Source: Gemmata palustris (GTDB lineage: Bacteria; Planctomycetota; Planctomycetia; Gemmatales; Gemmataceae). Taken from it: DNA of 64,000 bases. Shown here in pieces: positions 9,676 through 19,473 of this stretch. Each line of letters opens with the position of its first letter. The first letter of the stretch is position 1. The notes beneath the pieces are model-generated. The model saw only the letters and a list, made by a program, of their open reading frames with translations. It had not been told where the DNA came from and did not search any database. The stretch lies in NCBI RefSeq assembly GCF_017939745.1, contig NZ_JAGKQQ010000001.1:5022001-5086000 (forward strand), in the 5' to 3' direction. Both the position numbers and the translations under genes were made by a program.

Positions 9676-10002
9676 CGTGACAGTTCAGGGTGAGTGGGTG
9701 GATGTTAGCGACACAAGTCCAACATCACCGTGCATTTGTGTCATTCAGCTAGCATTTGCTGACATTTTCGGCCCGGGGGCCTATGTGCGGGGCACTGATG
9801 CACGACCAACTGCTGGGATTTCCAGTTCGAGAGCAGTGTTTCGCGCCCCTTATTTGCATCAGAATTCGGGCTAACAACGGCTAACATTTTCGGCTCGCCA
9901 CTCTTATCAGTTCGATGCCCACAAGAGCGCGAACCGATCGTTTCAGAACGCGCAAATAACGAAGAAGCAAGCAACAATCGAAGCATAAATCGAACCCGCA
10001 AT
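9676..10002. promoter_or_regulatory. Intergenic region with repeated GCTAACA-type motifs
   Basis: This 327-base gap separates the kinase and regulator genes and is AT-richer than its surroundings. It contains a near-identical 15-base direct repeat, GCTGACATTTTCGGC at 9758-9772 and GCTAACATTTTCGGC at 9880-9894. The core GCTAACA occurs again at 9870-9876, and in the opposite direction as TGTTAGC at 9703-9709. The copies lie about 30, 85 and 200 bases upstream of the regulator start, the usual range of activator sites for sigma54 promoters. I could not find a -24/-12 element with correct spacing. No gene is seen here. Confidence 0.5.
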
Positions 10003-11493
10003 TCACACTTGGCTTTTAACCCTTCCGCCCGGAAGCGTGATCGTGAAACAGGCGCCGCCCGCAGCGCGGTTGGCCGCGGTCAGGGTTCCACCGTGGGCCT
10101 GAACGATCCGGCGCGAGACACTCAGCCCCAATCCGGTGCCGGTCGGCTTGGTGCTGAAGAACGGCGTGAACAGCCGGTCGGCGACGCGGGCATCGATCCC
10201 CGGCCCCGTGTCCGCGACCGTCAGGCGCACCGCGCCGCCCGTTTCCCGTGCGAGCTGCACATCGAGTCCACCTCCGCCGGGCATCGTATCGAGGGCGTTG
10301 AAGATCAAATTCACCAGTACGCCCTTGAACTGGTCGGCATCGAGTTCGGCCGCGACCGGACCGACCGGGAGATCGAGCGTCAGGCACACCGTCTGTCGGG
10401 TGAGGCGCTCGCGGACGAGGTCGATGACTTGGTGAACGACTCCGGCAATATCCTGCGGCTCCGGCTCGATTTCCAGTGGGCGGGCGAAGTCGAGGAGTGA
10501 TTGAACCTTCCGTTCGAGCCGACCGACCTCGTCGTGGATCACCTGAAGGTCCGTCTCGGAAAGTCCACGCGGGCACTTACCACTTAGCGCAGCCCCAACC
10601 AGCAGTTTGATGCTGGTGAGCGGGTTGCGGACCTCGTGGGCGACGCTGGCGGCGAGCTGCCCCACCGCGGCCAGTTGCTCGGCCCGCAGTGCCTCACACT
10701 CCTGGCGCTGGAGTTGGCCGACCACCTCGCGCACGCGCTCCAGAATCGTGCCCACCTGCCGTTCCATGCGCTGGAGATCGCCGCCCTCGGCCGTTAACCG
10801 GAGCGACCCGACTTCTTGTTCTAGGTGCGCGTGAACGTCGCGGAGCCGGACGCTCAACCGGGTAATGGACCGGCTCAGCCCCCACGCCATACCGAACCCA
10901 CCGACCAATCCCCCTACGGCCCCGAGCACGCCGAGCAAAATCATCCAGGTGCGGGCGCGCCGGCCCTGCTGGGCGCTCTGATCGACCGTTTCCTGCATCG
11001 CCTTGCGATTCAGATTGAGCAACTGTTCGCAGGGCACCACGATGTAGCGAATCGGGTGCGCATCGGACCAAACCAAGGAATCCTCCTTGGTCGGACCGAC
11101 CGGCGAACGGGTCGTGGCTTCGAGCTCTTGCCGGTACCGCGTGTAACCGGTTTCGATCTCGCCCAGCACCTCGCGCTCCTCGTCCGAACCCGCGCGGTCC
11201 CGAATCTCTCCGAGGATGCGCTCGAACGCGGCCTGGTCCCGGGCGACCTTGGCCCAGCGCGCCGGCGACATGTCCATGACGTACAAGAAGCTGTGGAACC
11301 GGATGTGACGCAGCTCGGTCTCCAGGTCTTGTGCCGCTTCCAGGCTCCGAACGTGTTCGGAGACGATCTTGTCTTGATCGGCCTTGAGGTAGTTAATCGA
11401 GCGGATGCCCAGCAAACTCGTGCCGAGCATCGCCAGCGCGACGAGCAGCGCGGGTGCGGTCACCTGGAAGAGAACCTGTCGGTTCAGTGTCAC
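10003..11493 (-). CDS. Membrane sensor histidine kinase
   Basis: A 496-residue sensor kinase. Membrane segments at about 8-30 and 183-205 enclose a mostly helical periplasmic domain of about 150 residues that resembles four-helix-bundle chemoreceptor sensors. A HAMP-like linker follows, then the dimerisation/phospho-acceptor domain with His286 in ASVAHEVRNPLTS, and an ATP-binding domain with N box (NLIFNALD), G1 (DTGPGI), F box and G2 (GTGLGLSV). The type is that of NtrB/ZraS-like kinases that partner sigma54 activators. The start is GTG at 11493 with GGAGG eight bases upstream. The stop is followed by the regulator gene 327 bases on, so the pair may be transcribed separately. The signal sensed is unknown. 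Confidence 0.93.
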   Translation of the reverse strand: MTLNRQVLFQVTAPALLVALAMLGTSLLGIRSINYLKADQDKIVSEHVRSLEAAQDLETELRHIRFHSFLYVMDMSPARWAKVARDQAAFERILGEIRDRAGSDEEREVLGEIETGYTRYRQELEATTRSPVGPTKEDSLVWSDAHPIRYIVVPCEQLLNLNRKAMQETVDQSAQQGRRARTWMILLGVLGAVGGLVGGFGMAWGLSRSITRLSVRLRDVHAHLEQEVGSLRLTAEGGDLQRMERQVGTILERVREVVGQLQRQECEALRAEQLAAVGQLAASVAHEVRNPLTSIKLLVGAALSGKCPRGLSETDLQVIHDEVGRLERKVQSLLDFARPLEIEPEPQDIAGVVHQVIDLVRERLTRQTVCLTLDLPVGPVAAELDADQFKGVLVNLIFNALDTMPGGGGLDVQLARETGGAVRLTVADTGPGIDARVADRLFTPFFSTKPTGTGLGLSVSRRIVQAHGGTLTAANRAAGGACFTITLPGGRVKSQV

Positions 11494-11555
11494 GGTCGCA
11501 GACCTCCGGCCGAATGCCGTAGTGCGTATTGGTGTCCCAACTTCGGTTCCCTTGT

Positions 11556-11617
11556 AACGAGCCGCGCCCGCAAGGAAGCGGGAGGCGCCTCCCGCTTCCT
11601 TGCGGGCGCGGCTCGTT
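11556..11617. repeat. Perfect 62-bp palindrome, dispersed repeat type
   Basis: Two 31-base arms are exact reverse complements with no loop, centred between 11586 and 11587 on GGCGCC. The arms begin AACGAGCCGCGCCCGC. A related half-sequence recurs at 56953-56977 and, more degenerate, at 57089-57113, always between genes. It lies 62 bases upstream of the kinase start and 114 bases past the stop of the next upstream gene. No T-run follows, so it is not a classic terminator. Confidence 0.8.
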
Positions 11618-11730
11618 CAATCCGCTACGGCGATCCCGAAACGAAACTAAATACTTCCTGCTAAATGCGCAAGTAATATTGGGCAGGAGAGGGAGTTCGC
11701 GCCGCCTCCATGCTTTGCTGCGGACGCGGA

Positions 11731-12180
11731 TCAGTGATTGCGCCCCAACCATTTGGGATCGTCCAGGTCGTTTTCATAATCCTGCTGGCTACCAAAACCC
11801 AGATCACTGGTACGTTTGAAGTATTGTGGGAGTTTGTCCTCGTTCTCGAACGTGTCGATTTCCCATACGGCTTCGATTAAGAAGGCCAGCCAGCAATGCG
11901 GCAGGGGCCATCGTCGGAAGTACTCAACCTTCTGCTCTTCGGTGAACCGCTGGAGTGGCCACCACGTCCACCACAATTCCTTGTGCGACTCGCCATCACC
12001 CATCCGCCATCTCATGCTGAAGGGGTGCTCGTTGTACACGGCCCAAGGTGGCGGCACTATGCCGTGTTCGGCAACGAGACTGTCGATCTCCTCCTGCATC
12101 CACTGTTCCATCGACCATCCCTCTTGGGTGCTCTGCTTCGGCCCAAAGAGTAGCTGGTCGCCAGAGTACCACTTCTCCAT
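11731..12180 (-). CDS. Hypothetical Trp-rich cytoplasmic protein
   Basis: A 149-residue protein that I do not recognise. It is acidic and unusually rich in Trp (about ten, including WWTWWPL), with an N-terminal helical region (MEQWMQEEIDSLVAEHG) and a central FRRWPLPHCWLAFLIEAVWEID helix. No signal peptide or membrane anchor. The ribosome site is weak. The base composition is a little lower in GC than the flanking genes, so it may be acquired. It lies directly downstream of the RND operon on the same strand, 15 bases after the pump stop, and could be the last gene of that transcript. Confidence 0.6.
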   Translation of the reverse strand: MEKWYSGDQLLFGPKQSTQEGWSMEQWMQEEIDSLVAEHGIVPPPWAVYNEHPFSMRWRMGDGESHKELWWTWWPLQRFTEEQKVEYFRRWPLPHCWLAFLIEAVWEIDTFENEDKLPQYFKRTSDLGFGSQQDYENDLDDPKWLGRNH

Positions 12181-12195
12181 ATTGGCGAGAGCTAT

Positions 12196-15100
12196 TTAGT
12201 GCCCCGGCTTCGGTTCCGACTTCACCATAGCGTCCACGGGGACGCTCTCCAAGGCAACCGGATCGCCCGGTGCGGCCCGGTGCGTGGACCCGAACCACTG
12301 GAGCACCGAGTAAAAGACCGGGGTGAGGAAGATCCCGAAGAGCGTCACCCCGAGCATCCCCGCGAACACCGCGATCCCCAGCGAGCGCCGCATCTCGGCC
12401 CCGGCGCCCTGCGCATAAACTAATGGCAGCACGCCGAAAATGAACGCGAAGCTGGTCATCACGATCGGTCGCAGGCGCTGCTTGCACGCTTCCAGTGTGG
12501 CGGCGCGGCGGGCCTCCCCCGCGTCCTGGCGCTGCCGGGCGAACTCGACAATCAGAATCGCGTTCTTGCACGCAAGCCCGACCAGCACCACGAACCCGAT
12601 CTGCGTGAACACGGTCACTTCGATCCCGGCCACTTGAACCCCGATGATCGAGCACAGCAGACACATCGGGACGACCAGAATCACCGCGAGCGGCAACTTC
12701 CAACTCTCGTACTGTGCCGCCAGCACCAGAAACACGAAGACGACGGCCAGCGCGAAGAACCACATCGCCGAGTTCCCGGCCTGGCTCTGGAGGTACGCCA
12801 GTTCGGTCCATTCGGTCTTCATTCCCCGGCCCAGTTCCTCCGTCGCGATCCCGTGTATCGTCTCCATCGCTTGGCTGGACCCGGTCCCGTCCGCCGGGTT
12901 ACCGGTCACCGCCGCGGCCGAGTACATGTTGTACCGCACCACCACGACCGGCCCGCTCGCGTCGCGGACGGTCATGACGGTCCCGAGCCGGACCATCTGG
13001 TTCTGGGCGTTGCGCACCTGGTACTGCAGGATGTCCGAGGCGTCGCCGCGGAAGTTCGGATCGGCCTGCACGTTCACCTGCCAGGTCCGCCCGAACTCGT
13101 TGAAGTTGTTGACGTAGTACGAACCCAGATACACCTGAAGCGTGTTGAAAATGTCGCTCACCTGAACGCCGAGCGAGCGGCACTTGTCGCGATCAATTTC
13201 CAGGTACAGCCAGGGCGTGTCCGCGCCCGCGCTCGTGAACATGCCCTGCAATCCCGGGGTCTCGTTGCCCCGCTGGACCACGGTCCCGGCCACTCGGTCG
13301 AGTTGAGTCAGGTCCGTGCTCCCGCGCACCTGGACCATCAGCGTGAACCCGCCCGTCGTCCCCAATCCGTCGACCGGCGGCGCGCCGAACGCCGCGACGA
13401 TCGCGTCGCCGACCTCGCGCTTGCACTTCTGCTGAATCGCGGCGGCGATCGCGTCCGCGGTCCGGTCCGTGCCCTTGCGCTGATCGAACCCGTCGAGCAT
13501 CACGTACATCGACCCGAGGTTCGGGGCGTTCGCGTTCAGGATCACCGATCGGCCCGAGATCCCGAGCGTGTGCTTCACCCCGGGCGTTTCGCGCGCGATT
13601 TCCTCGATCTCCGCCATCACCGCTTCGGTCCGCTCGACGGACGCGGAATCCGGGAGCTGTACGTTGAGGATCAGGTAGCCCTTGTCCTGCTGCGGGATGA
13701 ACCCGGTGGGTGTGCTAACGAACTCGGTGTACGTGAGTACCAACAGGCCGCCGTAAGCGAGCAGGATGATGACGCTGACGCGCAACACTCGGCTCACCAC
13801 CGCGCCGTAAACATCGGTCACGCGGTCGAACACTCGGTTGAACCAGCGAAAGAACGCGCCGAGGACGGCATTCACCGGGCGGATGAGCACCCACCCTAGT
13901 ATGGCGCCGACGAGTATTCCGGGGGGAGCGAACCACGCGACTTTCAGCCCCAGTGCCGTCCACGACTCGCCACCCGGTTCCGGTCCCTGAGCGGGAGGGA
14001 GCCCGATGAACTGGCCGAACAGGTCCGGCCCCAGTTCGTATGTCAGAACCCCACCGAGGACCGCGAAGATCCACCACGGCAGTGCCTCGCGGTGGTGCCC
14101 GTGACCGAATTTCTTCGCATCCGCTTTGAAAATCAGAACGGCACGCGACGGAGTCATGGTCAGCGCGTTCACCGCCGAGATGAGCGTGGACACTGCAATT
14201 GTGACCGCGAATTGCCGAAAGAACGAACCGGTGATCCCGCCCAGGAAACAGCACGGGATGAACACCGCACTGAGCACCAGCGTGATCGCCAGCACCGGTC
14301 CCGTTATTTCCTCCATTGCCTTGATCGTTGCCGTGCGAGCGTCGAGCCCCGTTGCCATCTGCCGTTCGATGTTCTCCAGAACCACAATCGCGTCATCAAC
14401 CACGATCCCGATGGCTAACACCAAGCCGAACAGCGTCAGGCTGTTCAGCGTGAACCCCATTTGCGACATGATCGCGAACGTACCGATCAGCGAGACCGGC
14501 ACATCGATCATGGGCAGGATCATCGCCCGCCAGTCCTGCAGGAACAGCAGTACCACGATCGCGACCAGGATGATCGCGTCGCGCAGCGTGTGGAACACCT
14601 CGCTCACGGATTCCCGCACGAACGGTGTGGTGTCGTACACGATCTGGTAGTCGAGCCCGTCCGGGAACCGGGCCTTCAGCTCCCGCATCTTGTCGTACAC
14701 CGAGTCGGCCGTTCCCAGTGCGTTCGACCCCGGCAGTTGGTAAACGCACAGGGCGACCGAGGGCCGGCCGTTGAGGGTGCAGGACTGGTCGTACTGCTGG
14801 GCGCCGCGCTCCACGCGAGCCACGTCCCGGAGCCGAACGATGGCAGTCGCTGGCCCCGCGGACATGGCGCCTTGCCCGGTCGTGCCCGTTGTCGCGGCGG
14901 GCACGGGGGCAGTGGTCGTTGTCCCGGTGCTGCTCATTGTTGCGGCCGCACTGTCCTGGCCGCCCTTCACGATGATGTTGGCGAACTGGTCCGGGTCGAT
15001 CAACCGACCGAGGGTGTTCACGGTGAGTTGGAACTGCTGCCCCTTCGGAACCGGGCGCTGGCCGATCTGCCCGGCCGCGACCTGCACGTTTTGCTGCGCG

Positions 15101-15726
15101 ACGGCCGTGACCACGTCCATTCCGCTCAGGTTGAGCGCCGCGAGCTTGTCCGGGTCGACCCACACGCGGAGGCTGTAGTCGCGCTGGCCGAGGTACGTGA
15201 CCCCGGCGACGCCGGGCAGTCGACCCAGTTCGTCCTTCACGTCGATCGTCGCGTAGTTACTCAGGAACAGGTCGTCGTACCTGCCATCCGTGGAGACGAG
15301 GTTCACGATCATCAGCGTGCTCGGCGACTGTTTCTTCACGCTGATGCCCTCGTTCTGCACGAGAGCCGGGATGACGGGCAGTGCCAGACTCACGCGGTTC
15401 TGCACGAGCACCTGGGCCATGTCTGAATCGGTGCCCGGCTTGAACGTGACGGTGAGGGTATACGCGCCGTCGTTGGTGCAGCGCGAGGACATGTACATCA
15501 TGCCCTCGACGCCGCTCACCTGCTCCTCAATCGGTGCGGCCACGGTGTCGCGGACCGTTCCCGCGTTCGCGCCGGGGTAGATGGCCGATACCTGTACGGT
15601 GGCCGGGGTCACGTCCGGGTACAGCGCGACCGGGAGCGTAAAGACCGCCACGCCCCCCGCCAGCATGATGACCAGTGAAATGACGGTCGCGAAGATCGGG
15701 CGGTCCACGAAGAAGCGTGCGATCAC
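12196..15726 (-). CDS. RND-family efflux pump, HAE1 type (second pump of operon)
   Basis: A 1176-residue inner-membrane proton-driven exporter like AcrB/MexB. It begins VIARFFVDRPIFATVISL, the standard first membrane segment, and shows the paired RND repeats with membrane motifs such as GIVVDDAIVVLENIER (proton-relay acidic pair) and FVVLVGLACKNAILIVEFA. The start is GTG at 15726 with GGAGG nine bases upstream; it overlaps the TGA stop of the preceding pump (GTGA), so the two are translationally coupled. Two insertions relative to AcrB: a Ser/Thr/Ala-rich linker at about residues 254-295 in the porter domain, and about 100 residues at 535-640 in the central cytoplasmic loop with two extra hydrophobic stretches. 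Substrate unknown. Confidence 0.93.
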   Translation of the reverse strand: MIARFFVDRPIFATVISLVIMLAGGVAVFTLPVALYPDVTPATVQVSAIYPGANAGTVRDTVAAPIEEQVSGVEGMMYMSSRCTNDGAYTLTVTFKPGTDSDMAQVLVQNRVSLALPVIPALVQNEGISVKKQSPSTLMIVNLVSTDGRYDDLFLSNYATIDVKDELGRLPGVAGVTYLGQRDYSLRVWVDPDKLAALNLSGMDVVTAVAQQNVQVAAGQIGQRPVPKGQQFQLTVNTLGRLIDPDQFANIIVKGGQDSAAATMSSTGTTTTAPVPAATTGTTGQGAMSAGPATAIVRLRDVARVERGAQQYDQSCTLNGRPSVALCVYQLPGSNALGTADSVYDKMRELKARFPDGLDYQIVYDTTPFVRESVSEVFHTLRDAIILVAIVVLLFLQDWRAMILPMIDVPVSLIGTFAIMSQMGFTLNSLTLFGLVLAIGIVVDDAIVVLENIERQMATGLDARTATIKAMEEITGPVLAITLVLSAVFIPCCFLGGITGSFFRQFAVTIAVSTLISAVNALTMTPSRAVLIFKADAKKFGHGHHREALPWWIFAVLGGVLTYELGPDLFGQFIGLPPAQGPEPGGESWTALGLKVAWFAPPGILVGAILGWVLIRPVNAVLGAFFRWFNRVFDRVTDVYGAVVSRVLRVSVIILLAYGGLLVLTYTEFVSTPTGFIPQQDKGYLILNVQLPDSASVERTEAVMAEIEEIARETPGVKHTLGISGRSVILNANAPNLGSMYVMLDGFDQRKGTDRTADAIAAAIQQKCKREVGDAIVAAFGAPPVDGLGTTGGFTLMVQVRGSTDLTQLDRVAGTVVQRGNETPGLQGMFTSAGADTPWLYLEIDRDKCRSLGVQVSDIFNTLQVYLGSYYVNNFNEFGRTWQVNVQADPNFRGDASDILQYQVRNAQNQMVRLGTVMTVRDASGPVVVVRYNMYSAAAVTGNPADGTGSSQAMETIHGIATEELGRGMKTEWTELAYLQSQAGNSAMWFFALAVVFVFLVLAAQYESWKLPLAVILVVPMCLLCSIIGVQVAGIEVTVFTQIGFVVLVGLACKNAILIVEFARQRQDAGEARRAATLEACKQRLRPIVMTSFAFIFGVLPLVYAQGAGAEMRRSLGIAVFAGMLGVTLFGIFLTPVFYSVLQWFGSTHRAAPGDPVALESVPVDAMVKSEPKPGH

Positions 15727-18700
15727 GAGGTCGGTCCTCCGTTCGTGGGGCTCGGGCCGGGTCCGCGGAACGGGATGATTCCCGATAGCACTCGGCGCCG
15801 GGCGTGGACCCCGCGTGCGCCGCGGATCAGGAGCACGCCCGCACACGCGCCGACGATCGGCGCCCACGGCATGACTCCCACTCCCAACCGCGCCAGCAGG
15901 AAACCGAGGACCGCGCCGAGTGACGCGCCCGCGCCGTGTGAGAGCACCCAGCGCAACCGCGGGGACTGGAACAGCCGGGCCTCGCTCATGCCCTGAACGA
16001 CGTAAAAGAACACGGGGGTCAGGAAGATTCCAAAAATCGTGACGCCGAGCATCCCGCTGAACACCGCGACCCCCAGCGAGCGGCGCATTTCGGCGCCGGC
16101 CCCGGACGCGACCATCAACGGCAGCACGCCGAAGATGAACGCGAAGCTGGTCATGATGATGGGCCGCAGGCGCAACCGGCTCGCCTCTTTGGTCGCGTCA
16201 AAGCACGTCATGCCCTGTTGGTGGAGGTGCTTGGCGAACTCGACGATGAGAATGGCGTTCTTGCACGCCAGCCCGACCAGCACCACCAACCCGATCTGCA
16301 CGAAGATGTTCACGTCGCGGTTGGTGAACAGCACCCCGGCCACGGAACACAGCAGGCACAGGGGAACGACGAGAATCACGGCGAGCGGCAGTGTCCAGCT
16401 CTCGTAGAGGGCCGCGAGCGCGAGAAACACACTCACGACCGAAAGCAGGAAGACGTAGATCGCGGTGTTCCCAGCCCGAATCTGCATGAACATCAATTCG
16501 GTCCACTCCACCCGCATCGAAAGCGGGAGTGTGACATCGGCTTCCTGATTGATCGCCTGGATCGCATCCCCGTCGCTCACGCCGGGCGCGACGTTCCCGT
16601 TAATCGGAGCAGCGGTGTACAGGTTGTAGCGCGTGACCGAGATCGGCCCGGCGAGATCCCGAACCCGAACCAGCGTGCTCAGCGGGATCATCTGCCCGGA
16701 TTTGCTGCGGACCTGGAACAAGTGGATCTGCTCGGGCCGGGCACGGAAGTCACCGTCCGCTTGCGCGGTTACCTGCCAGTGCCGGCCGAAGTCGTTGTAA
16801 CTGTTCACATAGAGCGACCCGAGATACATGCTGATGGTCTGGTTCAAGTCCTGGAGCGAAACGCCGAGCGCTGCGGCTTTGGGCCGGTCCACTTCCAGTT
16901 GCAGTTGCGGGATGCGCGACCGGAACTGCGTTCGCGCATCGGTCAGGTGCGGCATCTTCTTGAAGCGCTCGACGAGGTCATCCATGCGTAACTCGAGCGA
17001 CCGCACTCCCAACCCGCCGCGATCTTCGACCATGAACTTGAACCCACCGGCCGACCCGAGCCCGGGCACAGGCGCTGCGCCAAACACGGTCACCTGTGCG
17101 TCCGGCACTTTCTCGGCCCACCGCTTGCGGAGCCTCGCCATGATCGCGTTCGCGCTCTTGTCCGGTGTCTGCCGGTCCGCGAACTGTTCGAGGACGATGA
17201 ACATGGAGGCGAAGTTGGGGCTGTTCGCCTGGAGCAAAAACGACATCCCCGAGTTGGTGACCGTGTGCGCGACTCCGGGTACGTCGCGGGCGATGCGCTC
17301 GATTTCGAGTGCGGCTTCGTGGGTGCGTTCCAGTGACGCGGCATCGGGCAACTGAATGTTGACGATTAGCCGGCCCTGGTCCTGTTGTGGGATGAAGCCC
17401 TTGGGCGCTTGCTCGAACGTCCAGCCGGTGAGAACGAGCAGCCCGCCGTAAACGAGCAGGACCAGCAGCGAGAGCCGCATGAGTCGGCCGGTCATCCAGG
17501 CGTAGACCGAAGTACCGACGCCGGAGGTCCGGTTGAACAACCAAAAAAACCACCCGAACGAGAAGTGGAGCAACCGGCCGAGCGGGTCCGGGCGCTCGTG
17601 CCGCGGACGCAACAGGATCGCGGCCATCGCGGGGCTGAACGTGAGCGAGTTAATGGTCGAGATGATCGTGGAGACCGCGATCGTGATGGCGAATTGCCGG
17701 AAGAACTGTCCCGTGATCCCGCGGATGAACGCACACGGCACGAACACGGCACACAGCACGAGGGCGACGGCGATGATCGGCCCCGTCACCTCCTCCATCG
17801 CCTTGTACGTGGCGTCGCGCGACGACAGCCCGCGGTCCATCCAGCGCTCGACGTTCTCGACCACCACGATCGCGTCATCGACCACGATCCCGATCGCGAG
17901 CACCAGCCCGAACAGGGAGATGTTGTTCAGGCTGAAGCCCATCGCGGCCATGACCGCGAACGTGCCCAGCACCGCGACCGGGACCGCGAGCAGCGGAATC
18001 AGCGCGGCCCGCCAGCTCTGGAGGAACACCAGCACCACGAGCGCCACCAGACCGATCGCTTCCAGCAGCGTGTGGATGACGTCGCGGACCGAGTCGCGGA
18101 TGTACGGTGTGGTGTCGTAAGCGATTTCGTAGTCGACGCCGTCCGGGAACCCGGCCTTCAGTTCCTTCATCTTCTCGCGCACGCGGTCGCCCACATCGAG
18201 CGCGTTGGTCCCCGGAAGTTGGTAGAGTCCCAGACCAACGGATGGTCGGCCGTCGAATGAGCAGATCGTGTTGTAGTTCTGGGCGCCGAGTTCGATTCGC
18301 GCGACATCTTGAAGTCGCACGAGCCCGGTTGCGGGTGATGGTCCGCCCGACTCCAGCGCGCCCCCACCGAGGGCGCCGCTCCCCACGGTTCCGCCGGCCG
18401 TTGGCCCCGTGGTCGATGAGAGCGCCGCCGATGCCCCCGACCCGGTCGGGGCGGGAGCTGACATCGTGGTCGGGTTACCTCCGCTGGCCGGGTCCGTGCT
18501 TGTATCTGCAGACGTGTCACTCGGGGCGGCGCCCGTGGACGGCGCAGAGGTGATAATGTCGTCGACGGTTGGCGGTGCGGTCGGGTCGCTGGCCGAAGAG
18601 TCGTTGGGTAGCCGCGTGGCTTTAGTCTTCGGCTTCGTTGCTGTTCGGGCCGGTTCGATGAGTCTGCCATCGGCAGAAAGAATTTGCGGCGATCCGCTCG

Positions 18701-19463
18701 CTTTGACGATGATGCTGCCGAACTGCTCCGGACCGGCGAGCCGCCCGAGCGTGTCGAGCGGCAACTGGAACGCCTGGCCCGTGGGCGCCGGCGGTTGACC
18801 GATGCGCCCGGCCGGGGCGTCCACGTTCTGAGTGCGGATCGCGTTGGCCACGTCGATCGGCGTCATGTTCCGAGCGGCCAATCGCTGCGGGTCGAGCCAC
18901 ACGCGCATGCTGTAGTCGCGCTGGCCCTGGACGTTGATGTCCGAGATCCCGTCCACTCGGAGCAGTTCGTCCTTGACGTGGATGGTGGCGAAGTTGCTCA
19001 GGTACTTGTCGTCGTAGCGCCCATCGGGGGAGACGAAGTTCACGATCATCAGCATGTCCGGCGTGCGTTTCCGGATCGTGATCCCCTGGTTCTGCACCGC
19101 GCTGGGCAACTGCGGCATCGCCAGCGCGACGCGGTTCTGAACCATCACCAGCGCGGAGTTGATGTCGGTCCCGACGTCGAACGTCACGGTGAGACTGTAG
19201 GAGCCGTCGTTGCCGGACTGCGAAGACATGTAGAGCATGCCCTCGACGCCGTTCACCTGCTGCTCGATCGGCGCGCCCACGGAGTCCGCGACCTCTTGCG
19301 CGCTGGCACCGGGGTAACTGATCGAGATGGACACGCCGGGCGGGGTGACGCGCGGGTACTGAGCCACCGGCAGGTACAGCAGCGAGATCGCCCCCGTGAG
19401 GGTGATGGCGATCGACAGCACGGTGGCGAAGATCGGCCGATCGATGAAGTAGCGTGAGATCAC
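15723..19463 (-). CDS. RND-family efflux pump, HAE1 type (first pump of operon)
   Basis: A 1246-residue pump, about 200 longer than AcrB. It starts VISRYFIDRPIFATVLSI at GTG 19463, with GAGGG seven bases upstream and only ten bases after the membrane fusion protein stop. The proton-relay segment GIVVDDAIVVVENVERW and the C-terminal FVQIGLVVLVGLACKNA segment are intact. Extra length comes from a low-complexity insertion at about residues 258-375 rich in Thr, Ser, Pro, Ala and Gly, placed in the porter domain at the same site as the shorter insertion in its neighbour, and from a C-terminal extension of about 80 residues with two hydrophobic segments and a basic tail. The frame is open upstream to 19589 but without a membrane start. 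Confidence 0.93.
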   Translation of the reverse strand: MISRYFIDRPIFATVLSIAITLTGAISLLYLPVAQYPRVTPPGVSISISYPGASAQEVADSVGAPIEQQVNGVEGMLYMSSQSGNDGSYSLTVTFDVGTDINSALVMVQNRVALAMPQLPSAVQNQGITIRKRTPDMLMIVNFVSPDGRYDDKYLSNFATIHVKDELLRVDGISDINVQGQRDYSMRVWLDPQRLAARNMTPIDVANAIRTQNVDAPAGRIGQPPAPTGQAFQLPLDTLGRLAGPEQFGSIIVKASGSPQILSADGRLIEPARTATKPKTKATRLPNDSSASDPTAPPTVDDIITSAPSTGAAPSDTSADTSTDPASGGNPTTMSAPAPTGSGASAALSSTTGPTAGGTVGSGALGGGALESGGPSPATGLVRLQDVARIELGAQNYNTICSFDGRPSVGLGLYQLPGTNALDVGDRVREKMKELKAGFPDGVDYEIAYDTTPYIRDSVRDVIHTLLEAIGLVALVVLVFLQSWRAALIPLLAVPVAVLGTFAVMAAMGFSLNNISLFGLVLAIGIVVDDAIVVVENVERWMDRGLSSRDATYKAMEEVTGPIIAVALVLCAVFVPCAFIRGITGQFFRQFAITIAVSTIISTINSLTFSPAMAAILLRPRHERPDPLGRLLHFSFGWFFWLFNRTSGVGTSVYAWMTGRLMRLSLLVLLVYGGLLVLTGWTFEQAPKGFIPQQDQGRLIVNIQLPDAASLERTHEAALEIERIARDVPGVAHTVTNSGMSFLLQANSPNFASMFIVLEQFADRQTPDKSANAIMARLRKRWAEKVPDAQVTVFGAAPVPGLGSAGGFKFMVEDRGGLGVRSLELRMDDLVERFKKMPHLTDARTQFRSRIPQLQLEVDRPKAAALGVSLQDLNQTISMYLGSLYVNSYNDFGRHWQVTAQADGDFRARPEQIHLFQVRSKSGQMIPLSTLVRVRDLAGPISVTRYNLYTAAPINGNVAPGVSDGDAIQAINQEADVTLPLSMRVEWTELMFMQIRAGNTAIYVFLLSVVSVFLALAALYESWTLPLAVILVVPLCLLCSVAGVLFTNRDVNIFVQIGLVVLVGLACKNAILIVEFAKHLHQQGMTCFDATKEASRLRLRPIIMTSFAFIFGVLPLMVASGAGAEMRRSLGVAVFSGMLGVTIFGIFLTPVFFYVVQGMSEARLFQSPRLRWVLSHGAGASLGAVLGFLLARLGVGVMPWAPIVGACAGVLLIRGARGVHARRRVLSGIIPFRGPGPSPTNGGPTS

Positions 19464-19473
19464 GGCCGTGCCC

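Noticed and set aside
9676..9757. Possible sigma54 promoter for the response regulator
   Set aside because: The best candidate on the minus strand has GG and GC separated by nine bases, not ten, and no TTGC box.
18167..18670. Minus-strand frame inside the low-complexity part of the first RND pump
   Set aside because: It is an alternative frame of the Thr/Ser/Pro/Ala-coding insertion and has no start signal.
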